DNA of 64,000 bases from Casuarius casuarius (GCA_003342895.1 PTFA01000112.1:110791-174790); one strand, 5' to 3'. Counted from the first letter of the stretch, positions 1-10,300 are shown. Notes: generated by a model not told the origin, from the sequence alone. Program-made: numbers and translations.

Positions 1-3000
1 TGGGGGCCGCCGCCCAGCCGGGGGGGCCCCCGCTGCGCCCCACGCTCCAGCCCGTCCTCGCCCTCCTGGCCCGGCTCCAGCCCGGCGCTGACGACGCCGG
101 CAGGTAGCGGGGGGCGGCCGGGGAGGGGGCCGGGGGCGCTGCCGGGGCCGGGGGGCGGCCGGCGCCTGACCCTGTCTCTCCGCAGCGCCTCCGCTCCCTT
201 CCTGGGGCCGCTGCTGCGGCTGGCGGGCAGCCCCCTGTACGCCGTGCGCGCCATGGCCGCCGCGGCCCTGGTGCCCCTGGTGCCGCCGCCGCGGCGCCGC
301 CGCCTGCTGCTGCAACTGGCCCGCGGGCTGCCCCAGCCCGGCCGCGTGCGCTCGCACAACGCCCTGCACGGGTGCCTGCTCCAGATGCGGGCGCTGCTGG
401 CCCCCACCGCCGACGGGTGAGCGGGTCCCCCGTCCCCCCGGCCGCCAGCCGTGGCACAGCGGGCCGAAAGCCGCCCCGGGGCCGGGCCGGGCGGTAAGGA
501 AAGGCGTCTCCTTCCCGGCAGGTTGGCGGCGGAGGCGCTGCGCCCCGTGGCGCGGCGGCTGGAGGCCCGGGCCTGGCTGCTCACCCCTGCCCAGCGCTGC
601 CCGCTCGTCCGCGCCGCCTTCCTCCAGGTGCTCGCCCTCCTCGCCGCCTCCTGCAGCCCCGGCTTCGCCGCGCGCCTCTGCGATGCCCTAGCCGCCGAGC
701 TGCGGGGCCACGAGCCGGGACGAGAGCCGAGCTCCGCCGCGCCCCAGGTACTGCTCTCGCCGGGGCCGGAGGGAGGAGCGGGGCCGGCGGGACGCGGCTG
801 CCCTCTCTCCCGGGCTGGGCTCTCCCAGGGCTGCAGAAGTCTCCCCTGGAGACGCTCAGCTGGTGGCCAGCCTTTATCGCCCTTGCTAAGTAGTGAGAAA
901 ATCATCACTGGGTCGTTACGCACAGCTTGCATGGGGCGCTCGGCCCAGCGTGGTCCATGCCCAGGGGAGCGTGTCCTGCCCGAAAGCCCCGCCGGCGAGG
1001 CAGGGCATTTGGCGAGCGGCCCTGCTTTTCTCCCAGGTGGGCTCTGCCGTCCTCCACCAAACCATCGCCTGTTTCCTGTGTGACGAGGCCGCCCGGCTGG
1101 CGGACGAGGAGGGAATCGGCACCATTTGCTCGCTCCTCCGGGAGCCCAATACCGACGTCCAGTTTGCCATCCTGAGCTGGGTGATCAGAGGGGAGGGAGG
1201 AAAGTGCGAGGCGTTGGAGAAGGCTCTCCGGCTAATGCTACTGGTAAGACAAGGCCCAAAAGTCACAAACTCAAACCAGAGGCTCACGGGCTGATGGGTC
1301 CTAATGCACAGCACTGAGATGATACCTCTAGCTTTTTGCTACCTGGATGCTCATTAAAAAGCACAATATTCCCCAGTGCTCCTTTCTCCTGTTATCTCCC
1401 TCTGGGAGGATGCACCAGGTCCAGAGCATCCATCCAGTTTTGCTCAGGTTAATGTGCAGCATTTTTACAGCTTCTCTGAAGGCCACAAGGACCCCAGATT
1501 CCCCAGGGAACTAACTGTTTACCTTCTTTCCTATTATTGACCAGGAGAACTTACAGTCAGTGCTGCAAGACAGAAGGAACAAAGAGTTCCTGAAATTATA
1601 CCTTGAAGCTTTGATGCATCTTTACAGAAATCCCATGCCTTGGTCCCAGGATGCTTCCTGTAAGCTCCAGGGTTCCTCATCAGCATGTGTGGAAATCCTG
1701 CTCCTCATGATGGAAACTGAGCACCCTGGCCCGGACCTCCTCTTCCAGGCCCTGTGTGCCACCAGCCTGCTCCTCGCCCTCGGGTGAGTCCGCGCTGCTT
1801 CCAGAGGCCGCTCGCTCTAGTTATCTGGGAGCTTCTCCTTAGTTCTCACTAGAAGCAGGGCTGGGCCCTTGCAGCATAACTTTTTTCCACGGCCTATAAA
1901 ACAGCTGTTTTTGTGCCTTGGTCCTGTGATCTCAGGGCAGTCGGTGGCATTCTGCACCCTCAGAGGTCCTGCAGGAGCTGACTTGAATTCACTGTCCCCT
2001 CTCCCACTCTCCTTCCCCAACCCCCGACAGGTCTGGGGATGAAGCCCAGCCGCTGGCTGAGCGATGGTGCGCGATGCTGGAGAAGTGCAGCAAGTGCGTC
2101 TCTTCGGAGGTGCTGAGACTGGCGGCAGCGAGGTCTCTCCAGCTGGCTGGCGTGGACGTGGTGCAGCGTTGCCGGGGAGCCGCCTGCCCCTCTCTCGTCC
2201 CCGTGGCCCTGCGGTAGGTAGCCGAGCCTGCGCGTTTAAACGGCCCAGGCTCGCAGGAGCATCCCTGGCAGTGCACGTTTCCGAGCAGTGCTTGCTCAGC
2301 GGACACCCCAGCGCCTGGGCACTCAAGGGCAATAGTTTGACTATCTTAAAGGATATTTGCCCTTGGAAAAATTCAAGGACATTAGAGGATACCCCACCCA
2401 CTTAAATGTCGCAAACACCCAAAAGCTCGCATCCTGCAAAAGATTTGAGGGTGGCATTTTAATCAAAATAGCAGAAAGGCTTTGGTGGATTTAAGATGTA
2501 AAAAATTCTGTTAACTTTCCAGCAAAGTTTCCTTTATAAAAACTCTCCCTGTTCTTTTGGATGTGGTGCAGTCAGCATCTAACACATCATGGCTAAATGA
2601 AGTGATGGGTCCATGCCTTATCTGCAGATAACCCAGCACCTTCGCTAAGGGCTAGCCAAAAGAGGTCAGTCTCTACTGAGCAATAAATGGCACTGCTGTC
2701 CTTCGTGCTCCATCGTGGCTCTGCCCTGTCAGACCGCAAGCTCTTGGGCAGCAACCGTGCCTTTCATGAGGGCTTCATCCAGGAGCGCCCACAAACAATC
2801 ACCAGTGAGGTGTTTGCCATGCGGGGTGCCCCTTATTCCGCCTTGCTGCTGTTGGGACAGGCTGGGAGCGTGCTGGATTGCACCATGTGCTACTTGTAAA
2901 GTGGAATTTGCTTCCCTTCCTTCAGGCTGATAAATGTGGGCATCCACCTTCTGCAAGACGAGGAGCAGGAAGTCCGGCATGAGGCCTCCAACTTCGCCAG

Positions 3001-4369
3001 CCTGGTGCACCAGGTCCCGGGAGAGCAGGTCCAAGACGGCTGCATCTTTGTGCAGGCCAACACGGGGCTCCTGGGCCTCCTGCAGCTCCTCCTGGAAAAC
3101 TTTGGGGATCACCCAGAGACCTTTGGCTCGTTGCTGCAGCACCTTCCCCTCCTGGATCTCAGGGGCATTTTGGAAGAGCTGGAAGCCAACAAGTGAGTTG
3201 CCAGACCTGTGAAATGGGTACAAAGGAGGGCTGCACACAGAGCATGCTGGTGTTTAGTCCTCTCACCCAGCCAACAGCAAGTGCCTGCTGGGGGGATGCA
3301 ATGGATGCAAAAGCATCTCTGTCCCCTCAAATCGAGGTCCACACTGCACTGGGCAAGCTCCCACTAGCTGCTGGGCTTGTGCTGCTCTTGCACCTTCAAG
3401 GGATGAGGTGCAACAGGGAGTGCCATGATCTGTGTTCCCCAAATCCCACGTCCCGCTCCAGCCTTTCTAGGCCGGTCTCCAGGGCAGAGCTCTGGCTTTG
3501 CATCCTGGGAGCAACAGGAAAAGCCGCACACATGTGGGACTGAATCAGTGCAACGAGCAGAGCCCCCACCTTTTCGGGGTCAGGAAGAGGGGCCCTGGGG
3601 TGCTGTCCCAGCTGACATGGGTCCCTGGCATCAGGCAGCATCGGATGGCCTGAAGCTCCGTGTGTGGCTCTGCTTCCCTTCCAGGGCCAGCAGCCTGTAT
3701 AAGGAGGACGAACCCAATGTTTTTGCGGAGCCGGCTGTCCTCTCGCAGCTGCTGCTGCCCTTTCTGCTGCAGCTCCTCGAGAAGGCGTCTGTCTCCAGCC
3801 CGCTCCGCGAGTCGGCTCTCCGCTGGCTGGAGGCCACGGGCCCCAGCATCCTACATGACCTGCAGTACTGCAAACGCCGGTGGAGCCAAGGTATGGCAGG
3901 ACACTGCATCCCTTCCCCCGGGGCCCGCGAGAGGCACGGGCCGGGCGGCAAGTCAGCGGGGAGGAGCAGGGTGGCATGAAGCCCTTGAGATAGGAAACGT
4001 CGTCTCCTCACACACACACACACACCCCCCCCCGGCCACTTGTGCCTGGAGGAGGAAGCACCACCACACTCATGCCTCTTCTCCGCTCTCTCCGCAGAGG
4101 CCGCTGGACCCTGGTGGATGAAGGCGTTGGGCTGTGCCAAGCTGCACACGGCCGTAGCCGTGCTGCTGGCCAGGGCCAGGCTCCTGGCCCGTGCGCTGGA
4201 AGTCGTGCACGGGAGCGACGCGGCCGCCCCGGGGCTGGGCTGCGGCGCCCGCGAGCTGCGGCAGGAGCTCGTGCTGGTGCAGGGGCTGCTGGCTCGGCAC
4301 GGGCTGGCCCCGGCGCTGGGCTGGGGCGACGGGCCGAGGGAGCCGGGCCCTCCATCCGGGGCTGCCTGA
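1..4369 (+). CDS. THADA-like HEAT-repeat protein, C-terminal nine exons (5' part lies left of the window)
   Basis: THADA and its yeast relative Trm732 are cytosolic helical-repeat scaffolds that partner FTSJ1/Trm7 in 2'-O-methylation of tRNA position 32. Coding exons I can join in one frame with GT-AG sites are 1-103 (left edge uncertain), 186-416, 522-747, 1037-1243, 1545-1783, 2031-2213, 2926-3192, 3685-3890 and 4098-4369, about 640 residues ending in TGA at 4367-4369. Family evidence is the block SPLYAVRAMAAAALVPLV followed by HNALHGCLLQ, which matches the conserved VREMAARALVPF...HGTLLQ region of the THADA DUF2428 segment, and leucine-rich helical repeats with LYKEDEPNVFAEPAV near the end. 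Phases are consistent across all eight introns and no exon is broken, so it looks functional. Classical avian THADA is, to my knowledge, on another chromosome, so I read this as a diverged paralogue. Family call is fairly secure; paralogue status and function are inferred. Confidence 0.72.
4008..4033. repeat. Short CA/C microsatellite in last intron of the THADA-like gene
   Basis: A run of CA dinucleotides followed by about nine C residues lies in the intron between 3890 and 4098. It is a simple repeat with no evident function. Confidence 0.8.
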
Positions 4370-4721
4370 CGGATGCTCTGCTCTCCGGCAGCTGGACGGA
4401 CCTGCTGCTCCGGTGCGCGATGCAGGGGACCCCCATTCGCCCCGTGGGAAGCGGCCGCTTCACCCTGTTCCCGGGCATCGCGCGCTGCGCCAGGGCGGCA
4501 CACGTACCTACCCGCAGTGGCAGCCGGCCGCCCTCCGTTCTTCGGCTCCCGCGGCTGTCGCAGCCCTCCATCCCGATGAACGCCGGTACGGGGCGCCTCG
4601 GCCCCCGCGCCCACTCTGCTCTTTGCAGACTTTGCGGCTCCTGTTGGACTTTCGCCACCTTTTTTTAACCAGTTTTAGGTCATTTTGTGAACATGCTGCA
4701 GCCAGATGGGCTTTTATCATA

Positions 4722-4727
4722 AATAAA
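4722..4727 (+). terminator. Poly(A) signal AATAAA of the THADA-like gene
   Basis: A canonical AATAAA lies about 350 bases past the THADA-like stop codon in a locally AT-rich stretch (cttttatcataaataaagag). It defines a 3' UTR of about 350-375 nt. A T/G-rich stretch follows within 30 bases, as expected for a cleavage site. Confidence 0.8.
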
Positions 4728-4759
4728 GAGACCAAGAACAGCCCCAGTGTTGAAGCCTC

Positions 4760-5369
4760 TTGCTTTGCCCGTTCGGGAGGGAGGTTGGGGGACTGCGCAG
4801 GGTCCCGCCGGCGGCGGTGGGCAGGAGCCGGGAGCTGGGCCGGCCGGAGGCAGCCTTGGCCGTGGGGGGGAGGCGGGGGGGCAGCCTGAGAGCAGCCTGC
4901 GGCTCCCGGCAGGGATTAAAATATGAGAGAAGCCCGCAGCCACCCCAGCAGCCAGGGCACCCGGGCTGCACCCGTGATCTGCCCTCCCGCCACGGGGCGC
5001 TGGGAGGCTCCTAACACCACCGCCCGGGGCCAGGGCGCCCACGCTGCACCCGCTGCTCTCTCCTGCCTTAGGGTGCCGGGAAGCACCTGGGGCCGCCCAC
5101 GCTGTCCCCACCGCCCACGGCCACCTCGGGGGGGCCGGGGAGGCGCTGCACGTCTGGCCGCGGCTGCAGCCCCCGCCGCCGCTCCGGCGCGGAACAGGAT
5201 GCGGCCACATCTGCTTCCCGCAGCGACCCGCCCGGCCCCGGCAGCAGGTGAGTGGCGGCGGCCGCAGCAGGACCCAGCCGGCACTGCCACCCCTAGCCGC
5301 TGTGCACAGCCCCCGCGGGCAGCAGCCAGGCGGGTGTGCGGGCACCGAGGCCCCTCCGAGCCCGCCCCA
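4760..5369 (+). promoter_or_regulatory. CpG-rich 5' region of the Myb/SANT-like gene, with a candidate first-exon donor at 5248
   Basis: After the upstream gene's poly(A) site the sequence becomes dense in CpG and GC boxes. A strong donor (cagcag|gtgagt) at 5248-5249 follows an ATG at 5199-5201 that would give a short leader exon. Its phase (one leftover base) does not fit the acceptor at 6200-6201, which needs two, so either the exon is non-coding or the start lies elsewhere. No TATA box was seen. Promoter assignment is an inference from CpG density and position. Confidence 0.4.
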
Positions 5370-6087
5370 TCCCTCCGTGCCCCGCTCTGGCTGTGGCCAG
5401 GTCCCTCCGTGCCCCACTCCGGCCATGGCGCGGTCCGTCTGCATCCTGCTCCGTCTGTAGCACAGTCTGTCCGTGGCATAGGCCATCCACATCCTGTTCC
5501 ATCCATGGCCAGGTCCTTCCGTGCCCCGCTCCGTCTGTGCCCTGCTTTGTCCGTGGTGCGGTCCATCCATAACCCGCTCCGTCTGTGTCATGGTCCATCT
5601 CTATCCCGCGCCATCCATGGCACGGTCTGTCCATGGCACGGTCCATCCATATCCTGCTCCGTCCATGGCGCGGTCTGTCTGTGGCACGGTCCATCCATAT
5701 CCCACTCCATCCATGGCACAGTCTGTCCATGGCACGGTCCATCCATATCCCACTCCATCCATGGCACAGTCCACCCATGGCACAGTCCATCCATACCCTG
5801 CTCCATCCGTGGCACAGTCCATCTGTATCCCACTCCATCTATTGTGCAGTCCCTCTATATCCTGCTCCATCCATGGCATGGTCCATACATATCCTGCTCC
5901 ATCCGTGATGCAGTCTGTCCATATCCCGCTCCATCCCTGGCGCAATGTCTGTGGTGCAGTCCATCCATGGCGCACTCCATCCGTGCCCTGCTCCATCCAC
6001 GCCGTGCTCCATCCGTGGCGTGGTCTGTCCATGCTGCACTCCATTCATGGCACAGTCCATCTGCAGCACAGTCCATCCGCGTCCTGC
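5370..6087. repeat. 16-bp minisatellite array (about 45 units) with a 48-bp higher-order register
   Basis: The unit is 16 bp, either TCCATCCATGGCACRG (type A) or TCCATCCATATCCYRC (type B), where R and Y are variable positions. From about 5600 to 5800 the types recur as B-A-A, a 48-bp higher-order unit equal to exactly 16 codons. Because 16 is not a multiple of 3, successive units rotate through all three frames and the array is largely free of stops in all six. It sits between the 5' region and the DNA-binding exon of the Myb/SANT-like gene, most simply within its first intron. Confidence 0.92.
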
Positions 6088-6201
6088 TGCGTCACAGGCC
6101 GGGCTGTCCGCGGTGCGCTCTGTCCGTGCCCCGGGCACAGGGGACGGGAGCAGCAGTCGGTGTGATCGCGCCCTCACGGGGACCGCTCCCTCCCGCTGCA
6201 G

Positions 6202-6758
6202 GGGCAGCACGGCCACCACCAAGCCAAAGTGGATCAAGTTCTCCGAGGAGGAGAAATTCCTTATCCTGGAAGAGTTCAGCCTCCGCAAGGACATCCTGCT
6301 CCCCAAGAGCGGGCGGTACAAGAACACGACGGCCGGCAGCGGGCCTGGGAGGAGATCGCGGCGGCCGTCAATGCCCCCAGGCCCCTGGTGCAGCGTGCGC
6401 CCGGGAGATCCGCAAGAAGTGGCACAACACGGTCATCGACGCCCGGAAGGAGCGGTGGGAGGGCCCCGCGGCCCCGGGCAGCGCCGGCAGGGGAGGGAAG
6501 CCCGGGGACGCGCCACGGCCCTGCTCCCCGTGCTCACGGCCCCGTTCACTCCGCTCAGGCGGCACGTCGGCGCCGGGGGTCTCGCCGCCCGGCCCGCGGG
6601 GCTGCGCCCGGGAGCTGGCGGAGAGGCAGAGCCAGCTGTGCACCGAGATCCTGGAGCTGCAGAGGGAGACGCTGCCGCTGCGGAAGGAGAGGATCCTCCT
6701 GGAGAAGGGGAAACTGCTGCTGGAAATCGTCAGACTCCGGTGGGAGCCGGGCACGTGA
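6202..6758 (+). CDS. Myb/SANT-like DNA-binding domain protein (MSANTD4/NAIF1/FSBP type), frame disrupted twice
   Basis: Proteins with this Myb/SANT-like domain (Pfam Myb_DNA-bind_5 type) are nuclear DNA-binding factors related to the Myb-like partner protein of Harbinger transposons. The exon follows a good acceptor (tcccgctgcag, ending 6201). Frame one carries KWIKFSEEEKFLILEEF and a K-rich stretch to about 6333. Frame two then carries RQRAWEEIAAAVNA to about 6400. Frame three carries REIRKKWHNTVIDARKE, a P/G-rich linker and a C-terminal coiled coil (ELAERQSQLCTEILELQRE, then further L/E/K/R heptads) to TGA at 6756-6758. Both shifts are -1 and each lies at a C/G run, so they may be assembly undercalls or true lesions. 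A transcription factor role is inferred. No ATG is evident at this exon's start, so the N-terminus must be upstream. Confidence 0.62.
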
Positions 6759-6771
6759 CGGGGTGCCACCA

Positions 6772-6777
6772 AATAAA
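6772..6777 (+). terminator. Poly(A) signal AATAAA of the Myb/SANT-like gene
   Basis: AATAAA occurs 13 bases after the TGA of the Myb/SANT-like frame (gccaccaaataaaacc). This gives a very short 3' UTR. Its position right after the stop supports the third-frame C-terminus as the real protein end. Confidence 0.7.
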
Positions 6778-7100
6778 ACCCGCTCGCTGCAGGGGACCCC
6801 GGTGGCGTCTTCGCGGCGGAGAAGGCGGCGGCCCCCTCGCCAGGCGGTCGCACAGCCGGCTGCGAGGGTGCTGCCAGCTCGCTGCCCGCCCTCCCGGCGA
6901 GGTGGCAGGGCCGATGGCCCCTGCGGCACCCGGGGGACAAGACGCTGCTGCGGTCCCAGAGGGACCAGGGGGAGCAGCGGTAGCGCGGCCCCCGTCCCCN
7001 CACCCCCCGGGGCCTTTCCGACTCCAGGGTCGATTCTGGGGCTGCTCGGGCGGCACCGCGGGCGGCACCACAAAGCCTTTGCCGTGTTTTGGGCTCCCAT

Positions 7101-7106
7101 TTTAAT
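7101..7106 (-). terminator. Candidate poly(A) signal ATTAAA (minus strand) of the SBSPON-like gene
   Basis: The plus-strand TTTAAT here reads ATTAAA, the commonest variant poly(A) signal, on the minus strand. It lies about 560 bases past the SBSPON-like stop and is the only AT-rich spot in an otherwise GC-rich flank. It is a candidate only. Confidence 0.4.
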
Positions 7107-7663
7107 TCTCACTCCACAAACCGAGCACAGCGGGGCCGAGGCGCCCCTCACACCACGCAACGCCTTGTCGCGGCCGTGTTAACTCGCGGGTCCCCCAAGA
7201 CGGCTCTGCCGGACGGGACGCCGCAGCGGTGCTCCGCGCACGAGCCCACCGCGGGGCAGAAACCGCGTCCGCCGTCACCCGCGGCCCGGCTCGGGCTGCC
7301 GCGGAGGGAAGCGCGCCGGGCGCCGCTGCCATCAGCCGGCCTTCCTCCGACGGCGACTTTCACGCCGAGGCTCCAGCGGTTTCCTCTTTTCCGGGCTTCG
7401 TAAGGGGGTGCAGGCGTTCTCCTCGCGCTCTCCTTGGGCAAGACCTGCCAGGCGGTGCGAAGCGCGGGGGGGGCAGGCAGGCAGGGAGACTCGCCCCAGC
7501 TGCGGGGCCACGGCAGGCAGCGGCTGCCGGGGGGGCAGGGGGGGTGGAGGCAGCGCGGGGCGGGCAGGACTTACCCTCTGCTCCGTCCTCCGGCCCGGCG
7601 GCCGAGGGCAGAGCGGCTCCGGCGGCTCCGGCTGGCCTTCCCGGGGGGCGCGGGCCGGGGGGG

Positions 7664-10059
7664 CTACACGAAGAGCAGGGAGCGCGGGGGGCAGGCGCAG
7701 CGCTCCCGCAGCGCCTCCCGCACCCAGGAGCCCTGGCAGCCCGCCACCGCGGCGGCCGTCCAGAACGTCCTGCAAGGGGAAACGCGGCTGCGGCGGGACA
7801 GCGAGACCCGCCGAACCCGCCCCGGGAGCGGGGGGGCCCCCAGCCCCCAGCCTACCTGGCTCCGGGCAGCCCGTCGCCGCCGCAGCGGGGGCTGCTCCCC
7901 GCGGCCCCCCGGCACTCCACGCACACCCGCTGCTCCCGCCGCAGCCGGCTGCTCCAGGCGCCCCGGCGGCAGGCGGCTCCCACCTGCTTCAGGCGGAAAA
8001 ACCCGCAGTAGCTGCGGGGCAGAGGCCGGCGGTGAGCGGCGAGGTCTGGGGGCGGCGGGGCCCCACCGTGGCGCGCGTCCCCCCCGTCCACCTACCTCGG
8101 CGGTGCGTCTGCCCGCGGCGCGGCAGCATCCCCCGGGCGCCGTTTGAAGGAGTCGGGGAGTATCGTGGCCACCTCTGCCGGGAAACGCGCGGCGGGGTGA
8201 GGGGGGGCCGGCGGCGCCCGGCGGGGCGCGGGGAGCCCCCCGTTACCTTTGGCCGTGCGGCAGAGCGCGTCGTGCCCCAGGCAGCCGCGGCGCTGTCGGA
8301 GGTCGGGGCAGGGCCGCCCGCCGGGCCGCGGCGGGACGGCGACGTGCCGGGTGCGGGCCGTGCTGCCCGCGCCGCACCGGGAGCTGCAGCCGCCCCAGGG
8401 CCCCCAGGGCCCCACCACGCAGTCCAGCGCTGCCGCCGCCGCGGCCGGGAGAGAGGGAGAAAGAGCTTGAAGGGAGACGAAAGGCCGGGGAGAGGGGAGC
8501 AGCAGCGCGGGGGGGGCAGACGAGGGGGATGGGGAAGGATGAGAAGGAAGGAAGGATGAGAAGGAAGGAAGGATGAGAAGGATGAGAAGGATGAGAAGGA
8601 TGAGAAGGATGAGAAGGAAGGATGAGAAGGAAGGATGAGAAGGAAGGATGAGAAGGAAGGATGAGAAGGAAGGAAGGCAGAAAAGCAGGCGCAGCGGTTT
8701 CCCACGGCCGCCTGCGACACGCATCATGTCTCAGCTTTCCTTCCCGGCTGCACGGTGCCTCCTGCACTGCAGCGCCCGGCGCAGCCGCGTGCCCCAGCAG
8801 GGCTGACACGGGCCGTGTGCTGGCAGCCGCTGTTTCTAGAAGGTGTCGCTCTGCATCGAGGCCCTGCGAGCGTGGGAAACATGCTGCTCCTAACAGCCAG
8901 GCTGAGCTGGGGGCACCCGGCCCCGACAGCCACCGCAGCCGTGGCCCCTTGCCCCAGCCGCAGCCCCCTGCGCTGCTGCGTGCTGCTGCAATGCTGGCAC
9001 TGCGGCAGGAAGCCCCGAGCGAGCCGTCAAGCCTAGCGCCGACTGTAACGAAGGGCAGAAGGTGCGGGAAGGGCAAACACGAGCTGAGCCAGCTGCTTCG
9101 GGGCTTCTGGAAATGAATTCGCACCTGCCTCCCCTGAGGCACCGGAGCTGGTGTCGGAAGCCGCCTCGCTCTCCCGAGGGCCGGGCGCAGCGGGGCTGGC
9201 CGTGCTGGGACACCGCGGCCCCTCCGGGCCCCTTGCCTGCATCTCCCTGCCCGCTCCCGCAGCTCCCCGTGAGCGGCACGGCCGGGGCGAGCTGCGAGGA
9301 GGCACCCGGCGGCCAGGAGAGCAGTAACCAGCCCGCCGGTACCCGCCTTCCCCCACCCGCCCGGCCCAGGCGGTGAAAGCGGCGCTGGGGCCTCTCCTTC
9401 GACCGAGACCGCAGACGGGCACCCGCATCCCCGACAGCCCCTCGGGCCGGCCCCAGCCGGGCGGTCTGCAGGCGCCTCGCAGAGCAGCCGAGCGCGGCAC
9501 CCGCCCGCCGGCCGCCGCCGGGGCTCAGCGGTGCAGCCGCGCCGGGAGCCAGTTAATCCCGCGGGGATTAGGCAGGGCCGGCGGCCGCAGCGGCTCCCCC
9601 CCGCCCCGCCGCGGGGCCCCCGGCAGCGCCGCTCGGCCCCGACGCTGCCCTGCACGGGCCTTCGCGTCCCGCACCGGCTGGAGACGGCCCGGGGCGCTCC
9701 CTGCACGGGGATTGCTGCAAAAAAGCGAGAAATCGGGACACCGCCCCAAACCCAGCCCGGCAGCCCTCCCGCGGCACGGCCCGGGCTGCGCGGAGACCGG
9801 GGGACCCGGGGAGAGACCGCGGCGCAGCCCCGCGGGGGCCGCGAGACCCGCAGCCGCGAGGCGACGGCGAGGGGCGGCGGCGGCACTCACCGGCACGCCG
9901 GCACGCCGCGCCGTAGTCCTCGCAGCAGTCGCCCGTCCTCTCGCAGTACTCGTCGCAGTAGCAGCGAGCCCGCCCGCCGCCCGCAGCCCAGCACTCGTTG
10001 TTCCTCCCGGGGCAGCAGCGGTGCCGGCACCCGGCCCCGGCCCCGGCGAGGCAGGCGGC
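7664..10059 (-). CDS. SBSPON-like secreted protein: somatomedin B domain plus thrombospondin type 1 domain
   Basis: Human SBSPON is a small secreted matrix protein. Minus-strand exons with GT-AG sites and matching phases are about 10059-9891 (5' end in a gap), 8429-8247, 8174-8096, 8011-7856 and 7769-7664 (stop at 7664-7666). Exon 1 encodes a somatomedin B domain, GCRHRCCPGRNNECW then CYCDEYCERTGDCCEDYGAAC, with the ten-cysteine pattern of SBSPON. Exon 2 encodes a TSP1 repeat with the WGPWGGCSSRCGAG core and later paired cysteines. Exons 4-5 encode the SBSPON-type C-terminal cysteine module, including YCGFFRLK, RVCVECRG, CGGDGLPG, GCQGSWV and a hydrophobic end, RSLLFV. This is strongly SBSPON-family, but much more arginine/GC-rich than the human gene as I recall it, which is on chromosome 8. 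I therefore call it a paralogue. The signal peptide is not visible and should lie in the gap. Confidence 0.8.
8536..8680. repeat. GGATGAGAA / GGAAGGA simple tandem repeat in intron 1 of the SBSPON-like gene
   Basis: Tandem copies of the 9-mer GGATGAGAA alternate with GGAAGGA insertions over about 145 bp. The plus strand is almost purely purine apart from the T of GATG. It lies between exon 2 (ends 8429) and exon 1 (9891), nearer exon 2, and on the gene's sense strand reads as a CT-rich tract. Confidence 0.9.
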
Positions 10060-10207
10060 NNNNNNNNNNNNNNNNNNNNNNNNNNNNNNNNNNNNNNNNN
10101 NNNNNNNNNNNNNNNNNNNNNNNNNNNNNNNNNNNNNNNNNNNNNNNNNNNNNNNNNNNNNNNNNNNNNNNNNNNNNNNNNNNNNNNNNNNNNNNNNNNN
10201 NNNNNNN
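10060..10207. other. Assembly gap (148 N) over the first exon of the SBSPON-like gene
   Basis: A run of N interrupts the sequence just upstream of the somatomedin B coding sequence. Both flanks are extremely GC-rich (CCCCGGCCCC-type), typical of sequencing dropout. The start codon and signal peptide most probably lie here. Confidence 0.95.
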
Positions 10208-10300
10208 CCGGCTCCGGCCCCAGCCCCAGCCCCGGCGGGCGGGGCGGGGGGCGGGCCGCCCCCACGGGGCCTGGCAGGTGGCTCCATGAGGAGGGGGGGA
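10208..10300 (-). promoter_or_regulatory. GC-box-rich presumed promoter of the SBSPON-like gene
   Basis: Immediately upstream of the gap the minus strand carries overlapping GC boxes (CCCGCCCCCCGCCCCGCCC). An ATG at 10287 is open towards the gap, but the peptide it starts is low-complexity P/G/A. I read the stretch as promoter or 5' UTR rather than coding. Confidence 0.4.

Noticed and set aside
4923..6758. One 611-codon plus-strand reading frame
   Set aside because: It is held open by high GC and the 16-bp array. The conserved DNA-binding core lies partly in the other two frames, so this is not the real protein, though its last part (from about 6402) is the genuine C-terminus.
8243..9886. 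547-codon minus-strand frame across the SBSPON-like intron 1
   Set aside because: It reads through intron, simple repeat and low-complexity P/A/R sequence; the SBSPON-type TSP1 exon (8429-8247) uses a different frame.
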